Below, one piece after another: positions 1 through 9,834 of a stretch of 64,000 nt of DNA. Position 1 is the first letter of the stretch; each line of letters starts with the position of its first letter. Origin of the DNA: Beverwykella pulmonaria (Eukaryota > Ascomycota > Dothideomycetes > Pleosporales > Melanommataceae); NCBI GenBank assembly GCA_001599595.1, contig BCHH01000018.1, forward strand, positions 206,862-270,861, given 5' to 3'. The position numbers were made by a program, and so were the translations under genes. The notes below the pieces were generated by a model. That model was given only the letters and a program-made list of their open reading frames with translations, did not search any database and was not told the origin of the DNA.

Positions 1-740
1 GCTGTAGCCTAGGGTATGTTAGCAATCTAGAGTCCTGTGGCAGCGCATATAGCTTGTTAAATAGCTATTAGTGCTAGGTTTAGGAGCTAGATTGGGGCGG
101 GTGCCGTGAGTAGGATGCGCATGTTATTGTCCTGCCTTGCTGTTGTGTTGTGGGCTGGTAGAGCCTGTGCTTGTCTTCTTTGGGGCGTGCTTCCTAAAAC
201 AGGATAGTCGCTCTCCCCTAAGGGGGATGTTGAAGCAGCCTCTGCGTACGTCTTTCTAAGGTGTTTAGCAGCGCTTAAGTTGCTGTTGCTGTTGCTGCCG
301 CTGGCTGTGCGGCTGGTGCTGCTTCTAGTGCTTATAACTAAGGTGGTGATGGCCTGGATAACCAGGCGCTGGAGGTCGTCCGCAATCCCCGCATCTTTGG
401 GGTTCTTGAAGCCCCTCATGCAATTGTTAATGGCCTCTGCTAGGGCTGTAGTAATAATTTCGCGCCTCTGGGTAGCGTGCCTGGCGGTGGCGAGGTGGGG
501 GGCAATCGCGCTGGTGACGGCGTTGGCTGCTGTACTGGCTCTGTCCTGGGTGTTCGCACCGCCACCGAGTTGAAGGCGTGCTGGCGCGCGGATATCCATC
601 GCGCGGTGCCTCTTAGAGGTGCGAATATTATTCTGTCTAGCAGACTCGGGCCCCGCTGGCCTAGTGCAGCCCTCTGGGGGGAGGGGAGATGGCTGCTGGC
701 GGTTAGGGGATGCCCCAGGTGCTGCTGCAGAATCTGCCAT
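1..740 (-). pseudogene. LINE (non-LTR retrotransposon) ORF1-like gag gene, RIP-damaged and cut by the window edge
   Basis: The minus strand opens at 740 with ATG and reads 217 codons to a TAG near 88. The product is Ala/Ser/Gln-rich with a predicted helical centre and a motif like KTYAEAAS followed by RILLTAPAPI. This order resembles fungal LINE ORF1 and the EKA-like proteins derived from it. Past the stop, the same frame continues to the window edge through four more stops, all TAG or TAA. Restoring C at each first base gives CAG or CAA in otherwise sensible protein, which is the RIP signature. I infer a dead ORF1 whose remainder and reverse transcriptase lie left of the window. The assignment rests on composition and motif order, not on a zinc knuckle or RT domain. 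Confidence 0.5.
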
Positions 741-984
741 TTACCTCACCGCGCAGCAGCGCAATGAGTAGAGGGCGGGAGAAGACTAGAATTCGAAAAT
801 TCAGGCCTGTTTCAGCTAGGTTTAGATGGATAATTAATAAGGAGTACCAGTCTAACAATCTAGAAAAATTGGTGTTCGACGATGTATGCTACATCGGTGT
901 TCATTCTGAGAGAGCAAAGCTTATCATTACTTCGAGGATTAATGTTGGTAAAAGGATTATCACATGTCGCACAAGTGTTCTATT

Positions 985-1113
985 CTAGCTAGCTCCACTT
1001 CATAGGCATATATGGTCATCGTGTGAGCAGTCAGCTCATCACAGCTTTCAAACCCCCTTATATATACATTCACCCACCAGACCATTGATTGCTTCCACTC
1101 ATCAGAATAAGGA
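985..1113 (+). repeat. Diverged copy of promoter-like repeat family A (TATA block)
   Basis: This stretch carries the blocks TTCTATTCTAGCTAGCTC, a TATATGGTC box, GAGCAGTCAGCTC and CAGACCATTGATTGCTTCC. The same blocks recur in the same order at 9461-9650 and 13926-14105. It lacks the dense CACGTG tract of the other two copies. An ATGGCTGCC context follows at 1112, but no long frame extends from it. Confidence 0.5.
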
Positions 1114-1394
1114 TGGCTGCCAATGCCCAAAAAAACTGTCTCTAAATGTCTGTTTAAAATAAGCGTTATGCTGAGTGTGAATCTATCCTACGTATTATCA
1201 GTTTTAACATCACAATCGATTTCGTTCTTGAACCCGCCTTAAGAGGAGGGACCCTAGGACGTGAATTATCCATCACAGTTCTACTGAAACATGACGTAGC
1301 CCCTTGATAACAATCTACCACCACGGGGTGTGCAGGTTGTGACAACGAGGTGAGATTTCTTTGATAGTGGAGAGGAAGGAATATCCCTCGCATA

Positions 1395-3518
1395 CCGTAT
1401 TGGTTCGCGTAGTGCACGGTTCCGCGTGACGCACACAAACACCAAAATACACTCAACTTTGAACCCTCATAACTCTGTCAATATGGAACCAATCGACGTC
1501 GCGCTTGATTCCCTGAAGTCGCTGAAGCCAGGAGAAAAACCTAATTATACTCAGATTGCCAAAAAGTATAGTTGTGATTGATCTACGTTGTCGCGGCGCC
1601 ACAGAGGGCTGCAGGGTTCATGCGCGGAGAAGAATGAAAATCAACGTTTACTTACACCAACACAAGAAAAGGAGCTTATAAAGTATATTGATGGACTTTG
1701 CGCAAGAGGACTACCGCCTTCAAGGCTGATAATACAAAATTTCGCGTTAGAAATAGCTAGGAAACCTGCTGGAAAATCCTGGGTTACTCGCTTCATCAAA
1801 AAGCACGACATTGACCTTGTATCTTAATGGACATCTGGCATAGATAGCAACCGTAAATGAGCTGATTCTACCTTTAAATACGCCCTATATTTCAAGCTTT
1901 TGAGAGCCAAAATCGAACAATATAACGTTAAGCTGCGGCACATGTACAATATAGATGAGAAGGGCTTCCTAATTGGAGTAATGTCTAAAATAAAGAGAGT
2001 CTTCTCTAGGCAGTAATATAAAGAGGGGGGAATTAAGCAGATAATACAGGACAGAAATTGTGAGTAGATAACCACAATAGCGTGTATTTGCGCGGACGGA
2101 ACTGCCCTTGTGCCTGCACTAATTTATTAGGCTGTTTTAGGCAACATACAAGACACATAGCTACAGGACTTTGATCCTGCAGTTTATAAGGCCTTTTTTA
2201 TATTATCTCTAAGCGGCTGGACAAACAACAACATTGGCATAGCGTGGCTTAAGCAGGTATTTAATAGAGAGACAAAGGCAAAGGCCTAACAATCATACTA
2301 GCTTCTAATACTTAATAGACATGGATTATATGTTACAATAAAGTTTATACAATACTGCGACAACAACAAGATTCTCCTGGCTATATTTCCACTGCATGCA
2401 ACCCATACTCTACAGCCTCTTGATGTTTGCATGTTCAAACCTCTTGCTACAGCGTACTTAAACAAGCTAGCCAATTTTATAGATAGATGCTAGGGACTAT
2501 TAAGTATTACAAAGAGAGATTTCTTCTCCATGTTCAACCACGCCTGGGAACGCTCTTTTAAGAAGGAAACTATACTTAAGAGCTTTAAGACTGTTAGATT
2601 ACACCCATTTGATCTGCAGACAGTTCTTAAACGTTTTAGCTCTATAGATGCTGAACAACTATCCTTAAGTAACTCTACTACTTCTGTGCTTAGCGCTTTA
2701 GATTAGAGAAAGATAGAGAGACTTCTACGTACAGTGATGAAGGATAAATGCAATATACAAGCTTGGGTGCTTAGTTAGACAGTCCACACAATCTTGGTGC
2801 GCATTAATCTCCTCCAACATGAAAATGAGTGCCTCAAAGAGGCACTGATTAATAAGAAGAAACGCTAGCAGCGTGGCAAAAAGCTCCTACTTGAACCCCT
2901 GTCTAAATGGCATAGTAGAGCGCACTTCTAGTTACTAAATAAAGTTCAAGAAGCTTAAGATTGTCAAGCACAAAAAGACGCTAATAAGCTTGCAGAGCAA
3001 CTCCAAAAAGATAAAGCAAGTAAGCTTAAGGAGTCTAAGAAGCAGGAGAAAGCTTGTATGTTAGAGGAGAGGAAGCGTATGAGGGCAGTGGCAAAGGAAA
3101 TCTGACTTAATGAGCAGCAGGTCAAAGCGGCTTCTAGGGAGGAGGCAAAGCACGCCTGGCAAGCAGCCGCGCAACTCAAAAAGGATCTTCAATTGGCTAA
3201 AAAAGGCAAAAAAAAGGCTCCCGCACCTAGTACTAGTGATGATTTTGAGGAGAGCGATGAGGTGGATGATGAGGAGGAGGAGGATGAGGATGCATTGGTA
3301 GTGGAGGCCCCCGCGCCAACGCCTGCGCGCAGTCGCCGGAGCAGGCCTATAACTCTCCCAAATAGGTTTAAAACCTAGATATATCTACTATAATTGCTAC
3401 TCCAAAAAATTGCATCAATTTACGTTGATAATAGACCTGTAGAGCTTCAAACGTTGTGGGACGAAACATCCGAAAACCGTGCGTCACGAGGAACCGTGCA
3501 CTACGCGAACAAATACGG
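1395..3518 (+). mobile_element. Fot1/pogo-like (Tc1/mariner superfamily) DNA transposon, complete ends but inactive
   Basis: The ends form a near-perfect inverted repeat of about 40 bp. The left arm (1395-1435) starts CCGTATT and contains GTAGTGCACGGTTCC. The right arm (3478-3518) is its reverse complement with only a few mismatches. A TA dinucleotide flanks each end (1393-1394 and 3519-3520), the expected target-site duplication for this superfamily. The 2124 bp between the ends hold a single decayed transposase in sense orientation. The element therefore looks like a full-length insertion killed by point mutation rather than deletion. Confidence 0.85.
1483..3378 (+). pseudogene. Fot1/pogo transposase pseudogene (HTH_psq, CENP-B-type HTH, DDE)
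   Basis: From ATG 1483 the frame reads an N-terminal psq-type helix-turn-helix (PNYTQIAKKY, then STLSRRHRG). A CENP-B-type DNA-binding domain follows (LTPTQEKELIKYID, later KSWVTRFIKKH). The first catalytic Asp sits in YNIDEKGFLIG near 1945, and a late DDE block ends in LHATHTLQPLDVCMFKPL near 2390-2440. The C terminus is a Lys/Glu-rich coiled coil with an acidic run ending near 3378. More than ten in-frame stops interrupt it. Most are TAG or TAA where CAG or CAA fits the family, consistent with RIP; one early stop is TGA for an expected CGA. No functional protein is possible. Confidence 0.8.
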
Positions 3519-3602
3519 TACTCCTTTGAAAATCAAAAAGGTTCTGTGCAGCTTTGGCCGGGGAATCTTGTCGATATGAGTTTTCTAGTAGGGAAAGGGT
3601 GG

Positions 3603-3861
3603 GTTTGTGTTGGTTTCACAGGGCTATTGCAATAGCAATGGGGGTTCTCAAAGGGGTAATAAATCGTTGTGTCTGTCTATCTTGAAGCGGTGCAGCAGAG
3701 GGAATACCATCCACACCACCGCCGCGTGCACTAGCCTAGTATGGCTAGTGCCCCACTTGTCCACACGTGATTGGTACCTCCACACGTGATCCATACATCC
3801 CACGTGATCTACACGTGATCTACACATCAACACGTGATTCCCACATTCTATATACTCCCGA
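3603..3861 (+). repeat. Promoter-like repeat family B, copy 1 (CACGTGAT array plus TATA)
   Basis: The copy begins with GTTTCACAGGGCTATTGCAA, matching GTCTCACAGGGCTATTGCCA at 60450. It then has five CACGTGAT-type boxes between 3768 and 3840, and a CTATATACTCCCGACAG block. The second copy lies at 60450-60617 in the same orientation, beside the other pogo-like element. Clustered E-boxes followed by a TATA-like block resemble a promoter carried by a mobile element. That reading is inference. Confidence 0.6.
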
Positions 3862-5707
3862 CAGTTTGCTTCCTCAGCCAGCTAGGAATCGAACCTCTGT
3901 CTACTCCGTCTTCTATCTGTTTCGTGATTCCCTCACTCTCCGCGGTGGTGGTGCCTTTCAGTTCTGAGCTCGGTTCTGTTATTGTTGGAGGAGATGCAGA
4001 AGCTAGTACAGCGATATTGTCGCATAATGAGCCGTTCGTTCGGCGAGGGCTCTTGATGCTAGCGTGGCTACCAGGAGGAATGAAGGTATTCTGTTCATTA
4101 AGTACTAGTGCGCTCGCAGTCGAGGCTATTCCAGCGGCAGATATTCTGTGGGTAGATGTTTGCATAGCTTGGCAATATCAGCAATTTTCTCTACTAACCC
4201 AAATTCACTGCCAAATCGACGTTTTGGACAATTTGACCCGTAACACGTCTCCTATGGGTAATGGCTATTGGATTGTGAGTAAGGTTGTAGAGTTAGCTAT
4301 GTAGATTCAGCTGTAGAGGGCCTATACTAACCTTTTGGGTGTTGAATTGTATATTAGACAAGGCGAAGTACTCTAGACTGTAGTGACAGCGGAGGATCTT
4401 ACCTCGCTACTCAGCGCAAAACAGGTTTACTGTTTTACATTTTCTCCTGATATAATAAGGAGATCGATATAAATACAAGAGATCTATTGTTTGAAATATA
4501 TCTAGCTGCTAAGGACGTACTAAGCATACTACCGACAGTTAAGCATTGTCTGTAAAACCAGTGTTCCTATCCATCGGCATGCACGTATCGTAACTAGCCC
4601 CTATTTATCATTCCTATTTTGCCTACCCACTAATAACGTTTCCACCTCTAGCTCTGCAAAAACAAATCCCCCAACCACTTGTATGCGCCAAATTTATCTT
4701 TCTCTCGAGTTTTGCAGTCCCACCGGCTACGCTGTGGAGGCAGTTCCCTGATTATTCGCCGTGTCGCTCGAGCTAGCCATTCTCTACTCTTTCCCACCCT
4801 ATATGTGGCCGACACGTTGTTGACTGCGAACACTGCCCAACATCTGTTAATCCAACTGAAATAGAGAAATACATATAATACAAAGCTAACTACAAAGTGT
4901 GTACAAAAGACCCACTATTATTCATATATTGCTGTAGTGTCCCCAAACCTTCACTCAAACGCTCTAAGAATTGCTTTCTAACTGGTAGCCCCCGTATCTA
5001 ATTCTCGATCCCTTCTTCAACGATGCGTCGAGCAAGCAAATTCTCCACTATATTCTTGGTAAAAGGTAGCCACTGCGACGGCGCGTGCCGCGGCACATGC
5101 CTGCTGTATCGTGGCCAACACAGCCTCCACAGGCTTCACAACCCCGCAGCTGAGAGCCTTGGCAAGAGGTACATATCTTTAACTTCGAAGCAGCTCTTCT
5201 ACCTCTTAGTTTTAATCTTTTCGTGTTTACACCACCACTTGCTTGTTGCCTGAGCATGCCGATTGTGACAGCCACTCGCCCGTGGAATACGTTAGTAAGT
5301 TTTTCTATTAGAATTTCTATTCTCACGAAACTCTGAAGTTTTATAAAGCTATAAAACGGGCAGTAAATTTTTTACTCAGCATGGTTAGACTGTTCGCTTG
5401 TGGAGTACTTTGATTGGTTTGATACTACTATTAAGCTAACCAGTACGGGCAAGATGTGCGGCGCAAACGCCGGCATTAAAACGGAGTTTCCCTATCTCTT
5501 AGGATCGACTAACCCGTGTCCAACTGCTGTTCACACGGAACCTTTCCCCACTTCAGTCCTCAAAGTTCTCATTTGAGTATTTGCTACTACCACCAAGATC
5601 TGCACTAGAGGCTGTTCCATACAAAGAAAATTTTCATTTCCCTTCAAGCCGTCCTGCAGAATTATCTATAGCTCTTCACTTTTCCGAGGATAATATCCAG
5701 CGTCATA
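3862..5707. other. No recognisable gene; probable degenerate repeat sequence
   Basis: The longest open frame (3834-4304, plus strand, 156 codons) and its antisense partner (3848-4165) show no domain, signal or conserved motif that I recognise. Frames at 4648-4864 and 5023-5326 overlap on both strands, as chance frames do. The stretch is AT-rich and stop-rich. It probably belongs to the transposon-derived flank. Confidence 0.4.
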
Positions 5708-8046
5708 ATGATCCTTGCTGCATTTATTTCCGGGGCTGTTGCATCCCCAGTCCTTCAAAACATCACCATCATGGCACCCGAAGGAACGTCAAATCACGGA
5801 GATCCACACATCCTCTGTGTTCCAACTCGCGCTATCAACGTTGCAACTTTCTTTTTGGCCAACTATGTTGCTCATGCTGCGAGTAAGATTATTTCCCTTC
5901 TATTCTAAAAGATGCCTAGATATAGATCATGGCACACCGGATCTTTCCAAACCTGACTTCCAGCCTCGCCTTTTTCTTAATAGCGTTTTATTTTCACAAT
6001 TGTCTCTACTTTATTGTTGTATCCTAAGCGTGTATCATTAAGTGCGATACGAGTCGTTCTTTTTTCCCTCATACTAACTTGCTTTCTCTTGTCTGTCTTC
6101 GAATGTCCTGTACTAATTGACGATGTTAGCTGTGAAAGCACTGCCTCGATCTTATCTTTGCATTATTCTTCCCTGTTTCAGGAGTAATGAGAGGTCTGAA
6201 CGCGATTTACCAGCACGCCGTCTTTCGCAGGACATCACTCGAGACTGCCGTTCGAGCCGGTGCTGTTTGCGAAGTAGTCAGAACCGAATTCTGGCGGCCC
6301 GTAAATGGTGACGTGGTACAAAATATACAGGTGGTTCAGGCTTTACAGGTTCCCCATGACCCTATTTCGAAGAGTCCCCCAAAAAGAAAGCAAGGAGATA
6401 TTCTCGAACCTGCACTGCAAATTCCAGATCAACGAGTGGACACCGAACCCATCGAGCTAGACGCTATCAATCCAGTAGAATTAATTCAACATTCTCAGCC
6501 GACCTCTCCTGAACTACAACGGAGACCTACGAACGAAGCAATCGTCATGGCGGAGGTCAGAACGAACGATCATATCCTCATCCACGAAATCCCACAATTC
6601 AGCCCGGCAACTGGGTTTGCCAATATCACCGGTCGAAAAGTGCACGGCACATGCCAACTACCGCGTGGTTATGCGCTTGCCATTGTCCCCATGGGAGCCA
6701 AGATCGATCCGCTAGATGAAAGAATCAATCCAGATGCCTTGGAAGGCGTGGATGAGGAGCATGAACTCCCGCTTTGGCGATATTTCGTTGGGGCCTTACT
6801 CAATTCCTTGTTCTCTACACACCGCTATTACGTCAAGCTTCAAAACTTAAACCGTCTCTATCAAGGAGATTTGCCAAATAGAGAAGGACTCGATCAGCTT
6901 TCACGTGAGCTGAATAAATACCAAAAGCTAGAGCAAAGGTTTCCGCCTCCAGGATTACCCGGTGAGCATCAAATATTAACCTCGGAACTGAGCTCGTACT
7001 ACAGCTTCGCAAAAGGGATCGTTGCAGTTCTTCAACTTGTGTCAGCATCTTACACTATTTATCGTACCAAAGGTGATCAAGTTGTAAGGTACGGATACGC
7101 TTCATTTGGCCTTACAGTCGCGCCATACCTGATCATGTCTTTTGTCAACCTCATCGGCTCGTTACTCTCTCCAGACTATTCGCACGTATATATCGTCGAG
7201 ACCGAAATTCTGAAAGAGGCACAAGAACGTCATAGTGGTCACTTTAATGGTATGATAGGCAAGCTTCGGCCTCCCAAAAACTTTGGATATACAGTTCGCT
7301 TCCGTGTCGACGACGAAGGAATCGTTTCTTTCATCCCAGTGGATAACGACTCCAACGACATTTTGCGTGATCTAGGGAACCCCAACGATCCGAACGGCTA
7401 CTATTACATCAATTGGGCGCGCTCTAGTGGAGACAAGGAACTAAGGAAACTAAGTGGCGGACTGCTACGCAGGTCCCTATCGGGATTTGTACCCAAATCC
7501 AAATCCAATTCTTCCTCTTCACAAAGCCTTGGTTTTCTCGGAAATACAAAATACTTTGCGTCAACCTTACGTGCAGAGATGAGATCTACCTATACAACCT
7601 TTCCAAGAATCGGATTAATAGTCAGAGTCTTCCGCGATGTGCGGAACCGCAGCGATCAATCCAACGTCACCATTCCCTCAAGAGCAAGCTATCTTGGTAG
7701 ACCAGACCAGAAAATTGCAGATTTTCACTCGATTTTCTTGATTTTCGGAAGCATTTTGATTGGATGTGCCCCCCTTGCTGTCGTAGGTGGACTATCCCAA
7801 TTCCACCACGGAGAAGGAAGCACCAGAGCGGAGAGGGTCTGGACGATGTCTTGGTTGGCCGTAGGCATCGCAGTAGGGCCCATGTCATATTTCTATCAGA
7901 GTGTGACTTCTTTATTTGTGAGAGATCCAGTAGCAGGCTCGTTGTCAAAAATTTTATTGCTAGTATATGCTGTGCCGGCTGTGGGGGGATTTGTAGTAGT
8001 GGCGCAGATGCTGTGGGCTTATGGGACTTGTACTATCATTTACTGA
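5708..8046 (+). CDS. Uncharacterised fungal multi-pass membrane protein
   Basis: I model two exons, 5708-5882 and 6182-8046, joined in frame by a GT-AG intron of 299 bp. That is long for this genome, and a short middle exon may have been missed. The product is about 680 residues. The N terminus has a short hydrophobic stretch and a CVPTRAINVATFFLANYVAHAA segment, a pattern I associate with a family of fungal membrane proteins of unknown role. A middle section has two hydrophobic segments (KGIVAVLQLVSASYTIY and YLIMSFVNLIGSLLSP). The C terminus has three more between about 7725 and 8040, ending LLLVYAVPAVGGFVVV. No catalytic motif was seen. The frame is open over 619 codons, so the gene looks intact. 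Function is unknown. Confidence 0.6.
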
Positions 8047-8329
8047 AATATATTAGGGTATTTTGGGCATTTTGCCTTGTCTCTTACATCCTTTCCCATA
8101 AATCACGTGTCGGCGTGATTACGCGTCGTCGCAGCCATGTCTTGTCTGCACACCCTTTCTGTGACTCCTAGGTGCTTGTGTCACGTATGTCACGTGCTCT
8201 TCTATGTCACGTGTCTCCCCCCGAGAACCGCGGTTATTCAGCGCCCCGACCCCCCAATAACCCATAATTAACACAGTCGGGGGGCAGGGGTTTAGCGAGG
8301 CAGCTGGCTCAGCGGCGGATCAGCCAGAC

Positions 8330-8441
8330 CTCTGATACCAGCTGTACATATCTCATACACACACACATCTCACACACATATATATATACACAGACATACA
8401 ATACACATCTTCATACTCTCTGCTCCACGCTCCAGCTTACA
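8330..8441 (-). repeat. Copia-like LTR (8343-8441) followed by a primer-binding-site-like sequence
   Basis: Read on the minus strand, the block starts TGTAAGC at 8441 and ends TGTACA at 8343. After two bases comes TGGTATCAGAG (8340-8330), which matches the primer-binding sequence often seen in Copia elements. The first 50 bases align with the starts of the repeats at 58245, 44971 and 20038. The copy seems shortened compared with the 131-147 bp of the others. No gag or pol frame follows, so only the 5' end survives. Confidence 0.5.
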
Positions 8442-8841
8442 TAATATATCTTAATTTTTGAGAGTTGTTATGTAAAAGGAGCATTGATTCGAGTCAATTA
8501 CCAGCGACATAATGCGCGAGAAGTTCTTTGGATCTATATAGATTTTGCACCTTAGGGTAGTTAGTAACAGTACTGCTATGGGCTGAAAAAGGTTATATGT
8601 GATGACGAGCACGGTCTTCACCATCGTGGATGCGCAAGGCAAATAAAGGGATAAGTTGGCTTTATTTCAAGTACACTAAGATAGAGCGAGAAGAGGTGTT
8701 GACAGTAATAGGAATCTAATTAATATCATAATATCCACGCTTACAACATTGCTTAATTTTCTAGTACAAGAGGAATGAATAGTAGAATGTTGATGCCCAA
8801 CACAAGCGCAACGCGTTCCATGCTTGCGCCGTAATATAGCA

Positions 8842-8886
8842 GGCGTTGAGGGCGTTGAGGGCGTTGAGGGCGTTGAGGGCATTAGG
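8842..8886 (+). repeat. Minisatellite, four GGCGTTGAG units plus a degenerate fifth
   Basis: Four exact 9-bp units GGCGTTGAG run head to tail, followed by GGCATTAGG. Because the unit is a multiple of three, it leaves frames open on both strands. That explains the apparent small ORFs nearby. Confidence 0.9.
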
Positions 8887-9460
8887 AAAACATTGGGGGC
8901 GTTGGGTGCTCCTGCAATAAGGCGACTTGGGATTTGCACATTGGCAACGTTGGGAGCGTGGAACGCCCGTGGGATGCGCGTGGCGGGGATCGAAGTCCTG
9001 AAACCTGGCACAAAACTTTCCCCGATATGGATGCAATTATTGCAATTACCTAGGTCTTAGCGCAAGCAAGAAGCTTACGTGCCTTTTCTAGGATCATTAG
9101 TGCCTGCTCTATAGGGCCTCGCTCTAGAACCAAAGTCCGGTGATCTTCCTGGTCCCGCTTAGCCTTTTGTCTTTGCTGATACCTGCTAAGCTGCTGATCT
9201 GTCTACTTACGATGTCGGATCGTAACAACGCGTAGGATTGTCCTAGCAGTCTTGAGTGCTAAGGTAGGTCTTAGTGCCCAGGACTTCGTGAGACATCACG
9301 TTACGAGGCTTAGCAGGGTAGCCTAACTCTAACTCTTGTGCTGGGCTATTCGTTGTCTGTCTTTTACAACTAGTCCTGTGCTCAGCTACGTTTGTAACAG
9401 CCGCCGAAAACGTTGGATCGTCTAACAGGCTTAGAAAGGGAAGGGCAGGGCTGAATAAAG

Positions 9461-9650
9461 TGTCACGTATATCACGTGTTCTACTATGTCACGTGTATCA
9501 CATGACATATCATCTCTCCTATTCTAGCTAGCTCACCCTTCATGGGTATATATAGTCGTCGTGCGAGCAGTCAGCTCCTTACGGCTTTCTCACTCTTTAT
9601 ACACACTTTCCATCAGACAGTTGACTTCCGCCTCTTCTCGTGACATAAAG
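9461..9650 (+). repeat. Promoter-like repeat family A, copy 2
   Basis: Three boxes (CACGTATATCACGTG, then CACGTG) are followed by ATTCTAGCTAGCTCACCC, GGTATATATAGTCGTCGTGC, GAGCAGTCAGCTC and CAGACAGTTGACTTCC. Over about 170 bp this is almost identical to 13926-14105. A diverged form is at 985-1113. The kinase gene begins 185 bp downstream, so the repeat may now serve as its promoter. That is inference. Confidence 0.75.
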
Positions 9651-9834
9651 CTATGCGGTCGAACTTGCTTTTTCCTCCGCCGGTGCGGGGTAGGCCAACC
9701 TCACTATCAACCTATACAAAGGAATCTTAGCAACTTCGAAGATTCTGTGTCAGTATCTCCAATCAAAAATTCTTAACCCAGTGGGCGGGTCGCGTCATCT
9801 CTGCGGGGTGACGAGGTTTGACAAGACGCGAAGG

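Larger units (their letters stand above)
8047..9460. other. Intergenic; holds an LTR piece, a minisatellite and CACGTG boxes but no gene
   Basis: Three CACGTG or CACGTA boxes lie at 8180-8215. A CA/TA-rich microsatellite runs 8350-8400 inside the LTR piece, and a minisatellite lies at 8842-8886. Open frames here are short and overlap antisense frames created by the minisatellite. Nothing coding is supported. Confidence 0.5.

Noticed and set aside
280..767. Plus-strand open frames at the left edge, including a Leu-rich hydrophobic one
   Set aside because: They are antisense to the LINE ORF1-like gene; the Leu runs come from its Asn/Ser and Gln repeats read backwards.
1166..1456. Minus-strand frame overlapping the left end of the pogo element, sharing a peptide with 3394-3579
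   Set aside because: The shared peptide is just the inverted repeat translated twice; neither frame has other support.
3834..4304. 156-codon frame after the family B repeat
   Set aside because: No motif, a strong antisense frame, and it begins inside the repeat; treated as chance.
8676..9060. Overlapping frames around 8.7-9.0 kb
   Set aside because: Created by the 9-bp minisatellite, which leaves all frames open.
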